A DNA stretch of 11,348 nucleotides from Flavobacteriales bacterium (GTDB lineage Bacteria; Bacteroidota; Bacteroidia; Flavobacteriales; BACL11). The notes under the pieces are model-generated. The model was not told where the DNA came from, made no database searches, and saw only the letters and a program-made list of their open reading frames with translations. The stretch is from contig NZWA01000029.1 of assembly GCA_002697505.1 (NCBI GenBank), positions 1 through 11,348 of the forward strand. The letters run 5' to 3'. This document shows positions 1-6,945 of the stretch, piece after piece (positions within the stretch are counted from its first letter, which is position 1; every line of letters starts with the position of its first letter). Position numbers and translations under genes: made by a program.

Positions 1-106
1 TATTTGATACTGATTGTAAACTATCAATTTCAAATACTGGAAAGGCACCAAAACTTTCAAATGAAAACACCAGAGTAAAAAATATTAAAATAATATTTGT
101 TTTCAT
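1..106 (-). CDS. Secreted protein, N-terminal part only (runs off left edge)
   Basis: Reading leftward from an ATG at 104-106, the frame stays open for 35 codons to the window edge. It begins MKTNIILIFFTLVFSFESFG, a lysine followed by a long hydrophobic stretch and small residues, which is a typical Sec signal peptide with cleavage likely near residue 20. The visible mature start is AFPVFEIDSLQSVSN. There is no lipobox cysteine, so it is probably exported as a soluble or membrane-associated protein rather than a lipoprotein. The ATG lies one base beyond the stop of the SDR gene, so the two are probably co-transcribed. Too little is visible to name a family. Confidence 0.6.
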   Translation of the reverse strand, partial: MKTNIILIFFTLVFSFESFGAFPVFEIDSLQSVSN

Positions 107-107
107 C

Positions 108-812
108 CTAAAATGGATTAGTTGCCCACACATTTAACTCGTTTATAAAGCCCCTATCGTCCATTTCAATAACCGATACAATAGAATGAGCAATTTCCTT
201 AGTTGTTAATTTATTTGGTATTTCATCTCTTTCAATTCTTTCTTTATTAGCAAAAGCTGTGGTAACTTCACTAGGATTTAACTGACAAACTCTTATATTA
301 TATGGTCTTAGTTCTGCCTGCCAACACTGAGTTAAAGATCTTACTGCAAATTTTGATGATGAATAAATACTCCCCCCATTATACCCTTTTAGACTTGCTG
401 TTGATCCAATATTTATAATTGTTCCGGATTTATTATTTTTCATTAAAGGAGTTATTTCTTTAGTTAATAAAGATAATCCAAAAACATTTGTTTTATAAAT
501 GGTCATAAAATCATCAGCATTTAAATCTTCAATATTTCTTCTGAAACCAGTACCGGCATTATTAATAAGTACATCTACTCTATTTTCTAATATCTGTAAA
601 CATTCTTTGGTTTTATTAGAAATATTATCTAAATCTGAAATATCAAAAACAATATATTTCGCACCTGTATATTCAATTACTTTTTTCAATCTATCTTCAG
701 ATCTTCCAGTTATCAAAACATTTGCACCCTTTTCTACTAACGCTTTAGCAGTTTCTTTTCCTATACCCAAGCTACCTCCTGTCAATAAAATATTTTTTCC
801 TTTAATATCCAT
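108..812 (-). CDS. Short-chain dehydrogenase/reductase (classical SDR)
   Basis: NAD(P)-dependent oxidoreductase of the classical SDR family, 234 aa, cytosolic, with one Rossmann domain. The cofactor glycine motif TGGSLGIG is at residues 11-18, NNAG at 84-87, and the catalytic tetrad is N109, S137, Y150 and K154 (YSSSK at 150-154). Arg37 after the second beta strand (TGR) suggests NADP(H) preference. The C-terminal VWATNPF ending is one I recall from flavobacterial SDRs annotated only as oxidoreductases. The start is well placed, 11 residues before the TGGS motif, and all catalytic residues are present. The substrate cannot be deduced; 3-oxoacyl-ACP reductase is a common automatic label, but FabG is not supported by context. 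The gene follows the membrane-protein gene by 20 bp and precedes a secreted-protein gene by 1 bp, suggesting one transcript. Confidence 0.9.
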   Translation of the reverse strand: MDIKGKNILLTGGSLGIGKETAKALVEKGANVLITGRSEDRLKKVIEYTGAKYIVFDISDLDNISNKTKECLQILENRVDVLINNAGTGFRRNIEDLNADDFMTIYKTNVFGLSLLTKEITPLMKNNKSGTIINIGSTASLKGYNGGSIYSSSKFAVRSLTQCWQAELRPYNIRVCQLNPSEVTTAFANKERIERDEIPNKLTTKEIAHSIVSVIEMDDRGFINELNVWATNPF

Positions 813-832
813 ATTTAATAGTTTTTAAATTT

Positions 833-1513
833 TTATATTATTTCATTTTGTATTTGTTCAATTAAAATAGAATCGGACTTAATACTATTTTTAATCATTG
901 GAATGTAATACTGTAATATTTCTTGTTTCCTTTTTATTACATTCAATTCTTTATTAGACAGTCCTGTTTTATGAATATATGTACCAAAATTACCAATAAT
1001 AGCCCCCTTACCTGCAGATCTATAACTAACTTTTTTATCTACTATATTAGTTAGTTCATCATTAATATTTCTTATAAAACTTTCTACCTCTTTATAAAAT
1101 TCGTGGTAAGAATATTTATTTTGTATGGCAGTCACTAATGAGTCACTTTCAATTAATTCTAAAAAACCAGAATTTCTAAGAGTCAGATACTCTTCTTGGT
1201 TATCAACAAAGATTGTTCCTGAAATATAAATTGCATTTAAATAGTATCCTAATGAGTCCTTATCGTATTTAAATAACTCTTGTGAACTGTTAAGAACCCT
1301 AGAACAAGCATTTAATCCTTTCAAGTATATATCCCTATTAATTTTACTATCACTAATATCTTGTTGAATATTTACAGCTAATCTTCTTAAAGATTGATCC
1401 TTTAATTCATTTTTATAATCTAAAGCTCTATTTTTCTCTATATTAATTGATATAATAATTCCAGTAACAACAACTAGAAATTCTATTATATATTTAAATA
1501 CATGTTTTTTCAT
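833..1513 (-). CDS. DUF6090-like single-pass membrane protein of unknown function
   Basis: 226-aa protein with one N-terminal transmembrane helix (about residues 7-25, KYIIEFLVVVTGIIISINI) preceded by a short basic end, MKKHVFK. A mostly helical soluble domain follows (about 30-226), which from the positive-inside rule would be periplasmic. The layout KYxxEFxVVVxGIxISxxI followed by a charged helix resembles the Bacteroidota DUF6090 family, whose role is not known to me; the assignment rests on the N-terminal pattern and length. No catalytic motif, metal site or lipobox is visible. It is the first gene of a probable leftward unit with the SDR, and it starts 99 bp from the divergent acyltransferase. 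An ATG five codons in is absent, so the annotated start is the natural one. Confidence 0.65.
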   Translation of the reverse strand: MKKHVFKYIIEFLVVVTGIIISINIEKNRALDYKNELKDQSLRRLAVNIQQDISDSKINRDIYLKGLNACSRVLNSSQELFKYDKDSLGYYLNAIYISGTIFVDNQEEYLTLRNSGFLELIESDSLVTAIQNKYSYHEFYKEVESFIRNINDELTNIVDKKVSYRSAGKGAIIGNFGTYIHKTGLSNKELNVIKRKQEILQYYIPMIKNSIKSDSILIEQIQNEII

Positions 1514-1598
1514 TTAAACCTAATTTAATAAAAATCACATGCTAATATATAAAATCATTAAGCTTAAAATAACTAATATCGTATATTATTAATAATTT

Positions 1599-1606
1599 TA
1601 TCTTTT
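1599..1606 (+). promoter_or_regulatory. Weak candidate -7 element for the acyltransferase gene
   Basis: TATCTTTT lies 6 bp before the ATG and matches the Bacteroidota -7 consensus TANNTTTG at seven of eight positions. No TTG is visible at the expected -33 spacing, and transcription from it would be leaderless or nearly so. The rest of the 99-bp divergent gap (1514-1612) is AT-rich with no clear promoter for the leftward membrane-protein gene. Confidence 0.25.
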
Positions 1607-1612
1607 GAAAAC

Positions 1613-2347
1613 ATGATTATTAAAAAGAATATATTTGGACAATACTTATTTATTAAAAAATGGTTAATAAAAATTATTGGTTTTATATCTTACAATAGAT
1701 TTAGTAATACTATTAAAATATCAGGATCTGAAATAATCAATAATTTACCAAATAAAAATGTTCTTTTTGTATCAAATCATCAAACTTATTTTGCTGATGG
1801 AATAGCAATCTTACATATGTTAAATGCATCAGTAAACGGAAGGAAAAATACTTTAAAAAACTCTAACTATTTATTTAACCCAAAACTCAATATTTACTTT
1901 ATTGCAGCTAAAGAAACAATGAATAAAGGATTAATTCCTAAAATTTTATCTTACACTGGATCCATTTCTATTAAAAGAACATGGAAAGAAGGACAAAAAA
2001 ATATTGTAAGAGATGTAAGTAATATTGATATTAGTAACATCAAAAAGGCACTAAAAGATGGATGGGTAATAACCTTCCCTCAGGGAACTACAAAAGCTTG
2101 GGCACCAATTAGAAAAGGAACAGCTCATATTATAAAAGAAAATAAACCAATTGTTGTACCAATAATATTAGATGGTTTTAGAAGATCGTTTGATAAAAAA
2201 GGACTTTTTATTAAGAAAAAAGGTTCACAACAAAAAATGGAAGTTAAAAAACCATTAAAAATTAATTATGAAGTTTCAATTGAAGATATTACAAAAGAAA
2301 TAGGATTAGCAATACATCAAGATATTTCACAAAAAGTTATAAGATAA
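1613..2347 (+). CDS. PlsC-like 1-acyl-glycerophosphate/lysophospholipid acyltransferase family protein
   Basis: 244-aa member of the LPLAT/PlsC family, which transfers acyl groups from acyl-ACP or acyl-CoA to lysophosphatidate or related acceptors at the inner face of the membrane. The N-terminus (residues 7-26) is amphipathic to hydrophobic and probably anchors it. Motif I is SNHQTYFAD (54-62), motif II is around SIKRTW (119-124), motif III is FPQGTT (155-160) and motif IV is VVPIILDG (181-188). Two departures from the textbook family are visible: His56 and Asp62 are separated by five residues (HX5D rather than HX4D), and motif III has Gln157 where FPEGT has Glu. I recall close flavobacterial homologues with both features, so this looks like a distinct subfamily rather than a broken gene. 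It is the only plus-strand gene and is monocistronic; it converges on fabI. The acceptor substrate is uncertain. Confidence 0.85.
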   Translation: MIIKKNIFGQYLFIKKWLIKIIGFISYNRFSNTIKISGSEIINNLPNKNVLFVSNHQTYFADGIAILHMLNASVNGRKNTLKNSNYLFNPKLNIYFIAAKETMNKGLIPKILSYTGSISIKRTWKEGQKNIVRDVSNIDISNIKKALKDGWVITFPQGTTKAWAPIRKGTAHIIKENKPIVVPIILDGFRRSFDKKGLFIKKKGSQQKMEVKKPLKINYEVSIEDITKEIGLAIHQDISQKVIR

Positions 2348-2358
2348 AAAGTATCTTA
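2340..2358. terminator. Possible shared hairpin between convergent genes
   Basis: A perfect 7-bp inverted repeat, TAAGATA / TATCTTA, with a 5-nt loop (AAAAG, 2347-2351). It spans the stop codons of both the acyltransferase (2345-2347) and fabI (2356-2358). On the minus strand it is followed by TAACTTTTT. The stem has only one G-C pair, so it is weak as an intrinsic terminator. Its placement between convergent genes is the main reason to list it. Confidence 0.3.
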
Positions 2359-3183
2359 GTTCTCCCCTTTTGCTTTCATATAATTATCCATTACATCAGC
2401 ACTTATACCCATAAATGAGAAGCCTCCATCGTGAAAAAGATTTTGCATCGTCACTTTCTTTGTATAATCAGAGAATAGTGTGATACAATAATTCGCACAA
2501 TCATCTGCTGAAGCATTTCCAAGAGGAGACAAATCATCAGCAAACTGATAAAAACCATCAAATCCCTTCACACCACTTCCCGCGGTAGTTACTGTAGGAG
2601 ATTGAGAGATAGTATTAACTCTCACTTTTTTTCTCTTTCCATAGTGATAGCCAAAACTTCTTGCAATAGATTCTAAAACAGCTTTGTTATCAGCCATATC
2701 ATTGTAGGAGTGAAATACTCTTTGAGCAGCTATGTATGATAAACCTAAAACTGATGCATACTCATTTAAAGCATCAAGTTCCCAAGCTGCTTGAAGTGTC
2801 TTGTGAAATGATATAGCCGACACATCCATCCCCTTCATTGTCCAATCGTAGTTTTGGTCATAATACTGCCTTCCTTTTCTTACATTTACAGACATACCTA
2901 TTGAATGAAGAACAAAATCTATTTTACCTCCAAGTTCATCCATTGCTTTAGCATATAGATTTTTTAAATCTTCTACAGAAGTCGCATCGGCAGGCACGAC
3001 AATTGAACTTGTTTTTTCAGCTAACTCATTAATACCTCCCATTCTAAGTGCAACTGGTGCGTTAGTTAATACAAATTCAGCTCCTTCAGATTTAGCAGCT
3101 TCCGCTACTTTCCAAGCAATTGATTTAGAATCCAATGCTCCAAATATTATACCTTTTTTTCCTTTTAAAATACTATTACTCAT
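2356..3183 (-). CDS. fabI: Enoyl-[acyl-carrier-protein] reductase (NADH), FabI
   Basis: Catalyses the last, NAD(P)H-dependent reduction of trans-2-enoyl-ACP in each cycle of type II fatty-acid elongation; cytosolic and usually tetrameric. The 275 aa begin with the divergent FabI-type nucleotide fold (GIIFGALDSKSIAWKVA, 11-27) instead of the usual SDR TGxxxGIG. HSIGM (93-97) is present, and the active site fits the E. coli pattern: Tyr150, Tyr160 and Lys167 (SYIAAQRVF, then YNDMADNK) with the FabI-specific Y-x6-K spacing. The C-terminus carries the FHDGGFSFMG segment. It is slightly longer than the E. coli enzyme (262 aa). The start lies 30 bp after recN, with a promoter-like TATATTTG in that gap, so it may have its own promoter as well as readthrough from the recN operon. 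Confidence 0.96.
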   Translation of the reverse strand: MSNSILKGKKGIIFGALDSKSIAWKVAEAAKSEGAEFVLTNAPVALRMGGINELAEKTSSIVVPADATSVEDLKNLYAKAMDELGGKIDFVLHSIGMSVNVRKGRQYYDQNYDWTMKGMDVSAISFHKTLQAAWELDALNEYASVLGLSYIAAQRVFHSYNDMADNKAVLESIARSFGYHYGKRKKVRVNTISQSPTVTTAGSGVKGFDGFYQFADDLSPLGNASADDCANYCITLFSDYTKKVTMQNLFHDGGFSFMGISADVMDNYMKAKGEN

Positions 3184-3202
3184 AATTTTAAGTTTTGTTT
3201 TA

Positions 3203-3210
3203 CAAATATA
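3203..3210 (-). promoter_or_regulatory. Candidate -7 promoter element for fabI
   Basis: On the minus strand this reads TATATTTG, a full match to the Bacteroidota -7 consensus TANNTTTG, in the 30-bp gap between recN and fabI. It would give a leader of roughly 10-15 nt. The nearest upstream TTG is about 15 bp away, closer than the usual -33 spacing, so the -33 half is poor. Confidence 0.5.
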
Positions 3211-3213
3211 TAA

Positions 3214-4851
3214 TTATTGATTTAACAAGTCTAAAGCATTTTTGATAGCAGCATCGGTTATATTCTTACCACTTAATAATTTTGCTATCTCCTCTACTCT
3301 ATCTTCATTTGTTAATTTATGTACAGTTGAAGTTGTTTTATCATCAACTATTTGCTTTGAGACCTTTAAATGTATCTTGGCTTTAGAGGCAATTTGGGGC
3401 AAATGTGAAATAACAATTACTTGATTAGATTTACTTATATTTTGCATCATATTACCCATTAAGCTTGCAATTTCACCAGAGACACCTGAATCTATTTCAT
3501 CAAAAATTAATGTAGAAATACTTGAGTTTTGTGCTGATAGAAACTTAATTGCTAGCATTAATCTCGATAATTCTCCTCCAGAGGCAACTCTCATTAGTTC
3601 TTTCATCTCCCCTCCTTTATTAGCACAAAACTGCATACTTATATTCGAACATCCAAACGATTGCAGTTCATTAGTCTGCTGCAAATTGATTTGAAATTGA
3701 GCATGAGGTATACCAAGACTTTTTAAAATATCTTCAATATGATTTGTAATTTTTGGAATAACTTTTTTTCTATTGTTATCTAATATATTAGCAAGTTTAA
3801 TTAATTGATCATACTTTATTTTTAAATCTTTTTCTTTTTTATTCAATAATATTCCAAATGACTCTGATTGTTCAATTTTATTATATAAATCTTGTTTTAA
3901 ATCAAAAAGTTGATCAACAAATTTTAATCTATGTTTATGTAGTAAACTATTAATTAAATCAAGTCTATCTGTCATTCTCTTTAACTCATTAGGATCTGCC
4001 TCTAATGAATTTTGTAAATATGATATTTCAGAGTTAATATCTTCAAGCTCAATTACTATACTCTCAAGTCTCTTTGAAATATCTGATAAAGAGTCTAAAT
4101 TTTGGCTAATTTTTTTTGCTCTATTAATATTATTTATTGCACCATTCTCATTATTAAATAATACTCGCATTTCATCTAATGCTAATGAAATAGAATCTAC
4201 ATTCTCTAATAATTTTATTTTCTCCTCAATAATTTCTTTTTCATTATTCTCAATTTTGGCATCATTTAACTCATTAAATTGAAATTGAAGAAATTCAAGT
4301 TCGACTAAAGATAAACTTCCATTTTTTTTGATGTTATTAATATCAGATTTTATATCGTTATATTCTTTTAATATTAATCTATATTTTAAAAGTAACTCAT
4401 TTGAACCTGCCACATCATCTAAAAATATAAACTGTGCTTTAGGGTCCTTAAATACTAATTTTTCATGTTGAGAAAATACTTCAACTATTTGAAGGCTAAA
4501 TTGAGTTAAAACATTAAGTAGTACTGGTGTATCATTAATGAATGCTCTACTTTTCCCATTGATACTAATTTCTCTTCTAATAATTGTTTCTTGATCAAAA
4601 TCTATATCGTTGTCATTAAAAAATTTCTTGTGAGAATCATTTAATAAAAATTCTGCTTCAATTATGCTTTTTTGTGTTGCTGATGATTCTGCAAATCGAT
4701 CAACCCTCTTGCCCAAAACTAATGAAAGAGCATCCAACATTATAGATTTTCCAGCTCCTGTATCTCCAGAAATTACCGTAAATCCATCGGTAAAATCAAT
4801 TTCTACATTTTTGAATAAAGCATAATTGTTAATGTGAAGTTTCTTAATCAT
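3214..4851 (-). CDS. recN: DNA repair protein RecN
   Basis: SMC-like ATPase that acts early in recombinational repair of double-strand breaks by binding and tethering DNA. The 545 aa compare with about 550 usual. The N-terminal ABC half contains Walker A GDTGAGKS (29-36). A long coiled-coil arm region rich in Leu, Lys and Glu runs from about 150 to 370. The C-terminal half has the ABC signature SGGELS (424-429), Walker B LIFDEID (448-454) with the SGVSGE segment, and the switch histidine VISH (480-483). All ATPase motifs are intact. The ATG overlaps the stop of the DUF4835 gene by four bases (ATGA), so it is translated from the bamD-to-recN operon. No LexA-type operator is evident, and as an internal operon gene it is unlikely to be under a classical SOS promoter here. 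Confidence 0.97.
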   Translation of the reverse strand: MIKKLHINNYALFKNVEIDFTDGFTVISGDTGAGKSIMLDALSLVLGKRVDRFAESSATQKSIIEAEFLLNDSHKKFFNDNDIDFDQETIIRREISINGKSRAFINDTPVLLNVLTQFSLQIVEVFSQHEKLVFKDPKAQFIFLDDVAGSNELLLKYRLILKEYNDIKSDINNIKKNGSLSLVELEFLQFQFNELNDAKIENNEKEIIEEKIKLLENVDSISLALDEMRVLFNNENGAINNINRAKKISQNLDSLSDISKRLESIVIELEDINSEISYLQNSLEADPNELKRMTDRLDLINSLLHKHRLKFVDQLFDLKQDLYNKIEQSESFGILLNKKEKDLKIKYDQLIKLANILDNNRKKVIPKITNHIEDILKSLGIPHAQFQINLQQTNELQSFGCSNISMQFCANKGGEMKELMRVASGGELSRLMLAIKFLSAQNSSISTLIFDEIDSGVSGEIASLMGNMMQNISKSNQVIVISHLPQIASKAKIHLKVSKQIVDDKTTSTVHKLTNEDRVEEIAKLLSGKNITDAAIKNALDLLNQ

Positions 4852-5759
4852 CTACCCATTTCTGATTGTTTAACAATGTCTTGATATTTAGATGATCTTG
4901 ATGGATCTATTTCAATTAGTGTTTTTATTATTCTTGCTTGTTCATTTGGAAATGCCTCAGAATATATTTTGGTGATTTCATCGGATTTAGCATCAAAAAA
5001 TAGTTGCAAAATAAAAGCCGATGAATTTTCTCTGTATATACTTCTTAAACTTTCTAGAGCATCAGTTATTTCATACCTAGCATCATCGGGTTCTTCAGCT
5101 AATTTATCCATTCCAAGCCTATGATATCTGTACATAGTTGATTGATAATCACTATATCTCGACTCTAACATATTATTAGCTATCCAGTATCGATTTCTGT
5201 CATTTTCAAATGCCTTCCACCCTTTTTCAGGTGCATTTTGTGCATTGGTAACTATTCTTTGAGCTTTAGTAAAATATATGTTTCCACCATCCTCAGAAAA
5301 TGTGGCGAAATCCAGACCCAAAATTATATTAACATAAAATGCTAATACAGATGTTAAGTTTGATATGTGTGTTGTTTCAGAAAATTCTAAAGATTGAAAC
5401 TCTAAGTATTTAAATCTAAAGTTATTATCAATAAAGTTGAACAAAGTTGATTTGTACGACGTACCATAAATTGGTCTAGTACTTTGAATTTGTATTGTTC
5501 CTTCAAATTCATCATTTGATATTCTTTTGCTTATATTAATAAGCATAGAACACTCTATTTTTTCTTCACTTTGAATATTAGTGTTTGTCCATTTTGTGTT
5601 GTTCACAAATTCATAAATAGCAGTTTGGAGTGTTCTAAAAATTTTCTTATCACTAGATTGAATTTGTGAAGAATTCACACTTATATTACACATAAGTTCT
5701 TGAGCATTAACAAATGAAGAAAATGTAAAAGCTAAGAATAATAAGAACAATTTAGGCAT
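4848..5759 (-). CDS. DUF4835 family exported protein (possible type IX secretion component)
   Basis: 303-aa protein with a clear Sec signal peptide (MPKLFLLFLAFTFSSFVNAQ, cleavage likely after VNA at 19), then ELMCNISVNSSQI. The latter is the start of a domain conserved across Bacteroidota as DUF4835. No lipobox is at the cleavage site; Cys24 is followed by no lipobox context. The mature part has no further membrane helix apart from a moderately hydrophobic stretch around LAFYVNIILGLD. The family is always found near coaBC and recN in flavobacteria to my knowledge, and some recent annotations call it PorD and place it in type IX secretion; that name is from memory and unproven here. The gene overlaps coaBC by 8 bp and recN by 4 bp, so it is translationally linked to both. 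Confidence 0.85.
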   Translation of the reverse strand: MPKLFLLFLAFTFSSFVNAQELMCNISVNSSQIQSSDKKIFRTLQTAIYEFVNNTKWTNTNIQSEEKIECSMLINISKRISNDEFEGTIQIQSTRPIYGTSYKSTLFNFIDNNFRFKYLEFQSLEFSETTHISNLTSVLAFYVNIILGLDFATFSEDGGNIYFTKAQRIVTNAQNAPEKGWKAFENDRNRYWIANNMLESRYSDYQSTMYRYHRLGMDKLAEEPDDARYEITDALESLRSIYRENSSAFILQLFFDAKSDEITKIYSEAFPNEQARIIKTLIEIDPSRSSKYQDIVKQSEMGR

Positions 5760-6945
5760 TTTTCGAAATTATAAAATTAATAATGTCATTTGCAACTTCT
5801 TTTTTAGATTTTAATTCAAAATCAAATTGATTAAAGTCCTTGTCAATTATAGTGATTTTATTTGTATCATGTTCAAAACCAGCACCCTCATTTTTAAGAG
5901 AATTCATAACAATTAAATCTAGATTTTTATTCTTTAATTTTGTTGTAGCATTGTCAATTTCATTATCTGTTTCCAAAGCAAAACCAACCATAAACTGACC
6001 TTCTTTTTTAATTGAGGACATTTCAGCTAGAATATCTTTTGTTTTTTCTAATGTTAATGAAAATAAACTATCACTTTTTTTTATTTTATTATTCACTTTT
6101 ATTTTTGGAGTATAATCAGAAACGGCTGCTGCAAAAATTGATATATCTGATTTTGCAAATACTTTGTTAACCATTTTAAACATATCCTTAGCTGATTCAA
6201 CTCTATGTAAATTTATATTTGAGTGATTGACTTCTAAGCTACTTGGTCCTATGACTAAATCAACATTACCACCTCTATTAGCAGCATTTAAGGCTAATTC
6301 TATTCCCATTTTACCCGAAGATTTATTTGATATGTAACGAACAGCGTCAATATTTTCATGCGTTGGCCCAGCTGTAATTAAAATTCTTTTGTTATTTAAA
6401 TCAAGCTTTTCATTTAAATGAGATACAATATGATTTATTATTTCTGAAGGTTCAGCCATTCTTCCTTCTCCAACCAAACCGCTAGCTAATTCACCAAATC
6501 CAGATGGAATTAATATATTGCCATCACTTTCTAGCTTATTAATATTGTTAACTGTGGAAGAATGCTTAAACATATCTAAATCCATTGCTGGAGCAAAGTA
6601 AACATCGCACTTTGCAGATAAATAGGTAGCCAACAATAAATTATCGCATTCTCCGCTAGCCATTTTGGCTAAAGTATTAGCAGTAAGTGGTGCAATCACA
6701 ATTAAATCAGCCCAAAGCCCTAGCTTAACGTGATTATTCCAAGAATCATCTTCAACCATTTCAGTTAGAACTCTATTCTCTGATAGAGTTGAAATTGTTA
6801 AAGGAGTTATAAAATTAGTTGAATCTTTAGTTTGTATAACTCTAACCTCTGCACCTGACTTTTTAAATAGTCTTATTAACTCAGCGCATTTATATGCTGC
6901 AATACTTGCTGTAATTCCTAATAAAACCTTTTTACCGTTAAGCAT
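5752..6945 (-). CDS. coaBC: Bifunctional phosphopantothenoylcysteine decarboxylase / phosphopantothenate-cysteine ligase
   Basis: Makes 4'-phosphopantetheine from phosphopantothenate and cysteine in coenzyme A synthesis. I chose the start MLNGKKVLLG at 6945 (397 aa). An ATG at 6963 would add six residues (MNHKKK) and overlap rpoZ by 26 bp; 6945 fits homologues and gives an 8-bp overlap like the next junction. The CoaC flavoprotein domain (about 1-170) has GITASIAAYK and WNNH with the active-site His72. The CoaB domain (about 184-397) has ITAGPT, ISNKSSGKMG with Asn207, AAVSDY and the KIKK lysine motif. E. coli Dfp residues align without gaps: His75 is His72, but Asn125 is Asp122 (PAMD for PAMN) and Cys158 is Ser155 (LASG for ACG). 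The gene is otherwise intact and I recall similar residues in other Bacteroidota, so I read it as functional. Confidence is high for identity and moderate for the start. Confidence 0.95.
   Translation of the reverse strand: MLNGKKVLLGITASIAAYKCAELIRLFKKSGAEVRVIQTKDSTNFITPLTISTLSENRVLTEMVEDDSWNNHVKLGLWADLIVIAPLTANTLAKMASGECDNLLLATYLSAKCDVYFAPAMDLDMFKHSSTVNNINKLESDGNILIPSGFGELASGLVGEGRMAEPSEIINHIVSHLNEKLDLNNKRILITAGPTHENIDAVRYISNKSSGKMGIELALNAANRGGNVDLVIGPSSLEVNHSNINLHRVESAKDMFKMVNKVFAKSDISIFAAAVSDYTPKIKVNNKIKKSDSLFSLTLEKTKDILAEMSSIKKEGQFMVGFALETDNEIDNATTKLKNKNLDLIVMNSLKNEGAGFEHDTNKITIIDKDFNQFDFELKSKKEVANDIINFIISKNA

Noticed and set aside
499..828. Plus-strand open frame opposite the SDR gene
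   Set aside because: It is antisense to a gene with all SDR catalytic motifs and its translation has no recognisable domain.
1515..1522. TAGGTTTA on the minus strand as a -7 element for the membrane-protein gene
   Set aside because: It ends almost at the ATG, so transcription would start inside the coding sequence, and it lacks the final G and any -33 element.
3242..3424. Short plus-strand open frame opposite recN
   Set aside because: Antisense to the conserved RecN C-terminus; no family pattern and no promoter.
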